Shown here piece by piece: positions 62,515 to 64,000 of a stretch of DNA of 64,000 nucleotides (positions within the stretch are counted from its first letter, which is position 1; every line of letters begins with the position of its first letter). A model generated the notes under the pieces. It was not told the origin of the DNA. It did no database searches and was given only the letters and a program-made list of their open reading frames with translations. Both the position numbers and the translations under genes were made by a program. The stretch is from Jiangella asiatica (lineage in GTDB: Bacteria; Actinomycetota; Actinomycetes; Jiangellales; Jiangellaceae), in the NCBI RefSeq assembly GCF_004349065.1, contig NZ_SMKZ01000020.1, positions 1 to 64,000 of the forward strand. The letters run 5' to 3'.

Positions 62515-63333
62515 TCACCCCCGCCACGCACCCCGGGCCGCGGCCTCGGCCGCGTACGTCGCGAACCGCTTCGGCGCCCGCCCGGTGACCTGGCGCACGG
62601 CGTCGCTGAGCTCGGGGTCGCCCTGTGCACGCAGCGCCGCGAACGCCGCCACCGCCTGCTCGGCCTCGGCTCGCGGTACGCCGAGGGCCGCCTGCGCCAC
62701 CAGGTACTCCTCGGCCGACCCGCGATACTGGACGCTGCGCCCGGCGGCCTGCCCGACCAGGTCGGTCGCGGCACCGAAGGACAGCGCCTCCGGTCCGGTG
62801 ACCTCGTAGCCGCGGCCGGCGTGGCCGTCCTCGGTGAGCGCCGTGACAGCCACCGCCGCGATGTCGTCGGCGTCGACGAAGCCCTGCCGGTGGTCGTCGA
62901 GAGGTATGGCCAGCTCGCCGGCCATGACCGCGGGGCGGAAGAAGCCCTCGTCGAAGTTCTGGTCGAACCAGTCGGCCCGGACGATGGTCCACTCGGCGCC
63001 GGAGTCGCGAACGGTGCGCTCAGCGTCGAGCAGCCGCTGGTCGCCCATCGCCTCGATGCCCCGGCTGGACAGCAGGACGATGCGGCGCACCCCGGCGCCG
63101 ACCGCGACGGTGACGAACGCGGGATCGACCGGCAGCTCGTGGGGCGCCATCAGATACATCCGGTCGGCGCCGCCGACCGCGGGCTCCCACGTCCGCGGCT
63201 CGGTCCAGTCGAAGCGGACCTCGCCGGTGCGCGCGGCCGCCCGGACCGGCACCCCGCGAGCACGTAACAGCCCGGCGACCCGCCGGCCGGTGGAGCCGGT
63301 GGCGCCGAGGACGAGCACGGGCGATTCAGTCAT
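62515..63333 (-). CDS. NmrA/SDR-type NAD(P)-binding protein
   Basis: 272 aa from ATG 63333. Atypical short-chain reductase of the NmrA/QorB kind: VLVLGATGSTGRRVAGLLRA nucleotide motif, IVLLSSRGIEAMGDQRLLDA, EWTIVRADWFDQNF and GFVDADDIAAVAVTAL. These proteins reduce or sense NAD(P)H-linked substrates; no catalytic Tyr-x-x-x-Lys is seen, as usual in NmrA relatives. Divergent from the VOC gene. Confidence 0.9.
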   Translation of the reverse strand: MTESPVLVLGATGSTGRRVAGLLRARGVPVRAAARTGEVRFDWTEPRTWEPAVGGADRMYLMAPHELPVDPAFVTVAVGAGVRRIVLLSSRGIEAMGDQRLLDAERTVRDSGAEWTIVRADWFDQNFDEGFFRPAVMAGELAIPLDDHRQGFVDADDIAAVAVTALTEDGHAGRGYEVTGPEALSFGAATDLVGQAAGRSVQYRGSAEEYLVAQAALGVPRAEAEQAVAAFAALRAQGDPELSDAVRQVTGRAPKRFATYAAEAAARGAWRG

Positions 63334-63438
63334 AGCCACAGTCAACCAGCGGGCTCCGACAAAGTTCGCCGGCGCCGATGAGTTCCGCCGGCCGCGGCGG
63401 TCTGTACCCACGAGGAGCCCGACGAGAAGGAGATCATC

Positions 63439-63837
63439 ATGAGTGGAGCCGTCCTCGGCAGCATGCTGCTGTCCAGCACCGACCCCGAGCGGCTTGGTGC
63501 CTGGTACGCCTCGGTCCTGTCCCCCGTCGACGACGCACGGGTGGAGAACTACCGCATCCTCAGGTTCGGCGAGTTCTACCTGATGATCGACACCCGGGAC
63601 GACATCGGTGCCACCAACCCCGAGCCTGGCCGCTTGATCCTCAACTTCGACGTCGCCGACGCCCGCGCCGTCGCCGGCCGGCTGGATGAGCTGGGTGTGA
63701 CCTGGGTGGCGCCGCTGGAGGACCGCGACGGCAGCCTGTTCGCCACCGCCGAGGACCCCGACGGCAACTACGTGCAGATCATCCAGATCAGCCCGGAGCA
63801 CCAGGCGCAGATGGCGGCGACGTCGGAGCGGTCGTGA
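63439..63837 (+). CDS. VOC superfamily protein (glyoxalase/bleomycin-resistance fold)
   Basis: 132 aa, ATG 63439 with AAGGAG upstream. One VOC unit pair: SSTDPERLGAWYASVLSPVD, FGEFYLMIDTRDDI, then LEDRDGSLFATAEDPDGNYV and QIIQISPEH. The metal-ligand positions are partly kept (second Glu region), so dioxygenase or lyase function cannot be assumed. Followed by a gap with a short repeat and then a probable sigma gene. Confidence 0.9.
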   Translation: MSGAVLGSMLLSSTDPERLGAWYASVLSPVDDARVENYRILRFGEFYLMIDTRDDIGATNPEPGRLILNFDVADARAVAGRLDELGVTWVAPLEDRDGSLFATAEDPDGNYVQIIQISPEHQAQMAATSERS

Positions 63838-63859
63838 TCGGCGCCGGGGTCCGCGAACG

Positions 63860-63905
63860 TCGAGCGGACGTCGCTGGGACGACGTCGAGCAGACCTCGAG
63901 CGGAC
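63860..63905. repeat. Three direct copies of TCGAGCRGAC
   Basis: TCGAGCGGAC at 63860-63869, TCGAGCAGAC at 63885-63894 and TCGAGCGGAC at 63896-63905, upstream of the gene that starts at 63948. Could be regulator binding sites or chance in GC-rich DNA. Confidence 0.35.
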
Positions 63906-63947
63906 GCCGTCGTCGGCGTAGTGTCGACCCGGACGAAGGAGGCGACG

Positions 63948-64000
63948 GTGCCGACCACGACCGACCAGACCGCGGGCGACTTCCAACAGCTCGCCGATCC
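63948..64000 (+). CDS. Start of a probable ECF sigma factor gene (partial)
   Basis: GTG 63948 has GAAGGAGG five bases upstream. The 17 complete codons read PTTTDQTAGDFQQLADP after the start; F-x-x-L-x-D-P is how many actinobacterial ECF sigma factors (SigG/SigJ-like) begin, just before LRRELLAHC. Only this stub is visible, so the assignment is tentative. Confidence 0.4.
   Translation, partial: MPTTTDQTAGDFQQLAD

Overview
This window is very GC-rich with dense G/C-ending codons, many GTG/TTG starts, 4-bp ATGA/GTGA overlaps between cotranscribed genes and several apparently leaderless genes. Together with WhiJ/BldB-type regulators (DUF397, XRE-DUF5753, DUF574 methyltransferase), DUF1707 and DUF4245 proteins, an LpqY-SugABC-like importer and an Sdh1-type succinate dehydrogenase, this points to a filamentous or soil Actinomycetota chromosome (Streptomyces/Jiangella-like; the genus is inference). 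I see no rRNA, tRNA, CRISPR array, insertion sequence or prophage.

Layout. 1-6.4 kb: a five-gene peptide/nickel-type ABC importer on the minus strand (binding protein, two permeases, two ATPases; the last runs off the left edge). 6.6-8.5 kb: ArsR-type regulator overlapping an MFS exporter. 8.8-12.7 kb: Sdh1-type succinate dehydrogenase operon with a small conserved leader gene. 12.8-13.7 kb: pterin carbinolamine dehydratase and a methyltransferase, flanked by copies of a dispersed hairpin repeat. 13.8-21.0 kb: a LacI-controlled glycan locus (BNR/sialidase-like secreted enzyme, decayed DapA/NanA-family gene, FAD oxidoreductase, GH63-like glycosidase, decayed ABC permease). 21.2-26.1 kb: a large Asp-box lipoprotein, a phytanoyl-CoA-dioxygenase/AraC pair and a KTSC protein. 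26.1-31.4 kb: a heterodimeric ABC exporter whose two ATPase halves are degenerate in complementary ways, a DinB-like protein, and a RidA/CGNR divergent pair with overlapping promoters. 31.7-37.3 kb: ychF, rmuC and a two-catalytic-domain chitinase. 37.8-43.1 kb: DUF1707 membrane protein, ispH, xseA, xseB, a candidate toxin/immunity pair and DUF4245. 43.1-48.3 kb: molybdate operon modE-like/modA/modB/modC and two DUF1707-LiaF-like envelope sensors. 48.4-52.9 kb: LpqY-SugABC-like sugar importer. 53-58.7 kb: spermidine-synthase-like protein, ferritin-like desaturase, fumarase, lysozyme-like transglycosylase, PIN-PhoH ATPase. 59-62.4 kb: a WhiJ-type regulatory locus. 62.5-64 kb: NAD(P)-binding reductase, VOC protein and the start of a probable ECF sigma gene.

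How the parts fit. Most of the window is metabolic and transport core plus glycan scavenging (chitinase, sialidase-like, GH63-like, LpqY-like importer). The two most system-like accessory blocks are the WhiJ-type locus at 59.1-62.4 kb, where a DUF397 domain is fused to a Cys/His-rich domain and followed by two overlapping small Cys-rich genes behind a strikingly palindromic promoter, and the candidate toxin/immunity pair at 40.8-42.5 kb inserted in an otherwise conserved ispH-xseA-xseB-DUF4245 neighbourhood. Two families of dispersed hairpin repeats punctuate gene ends.
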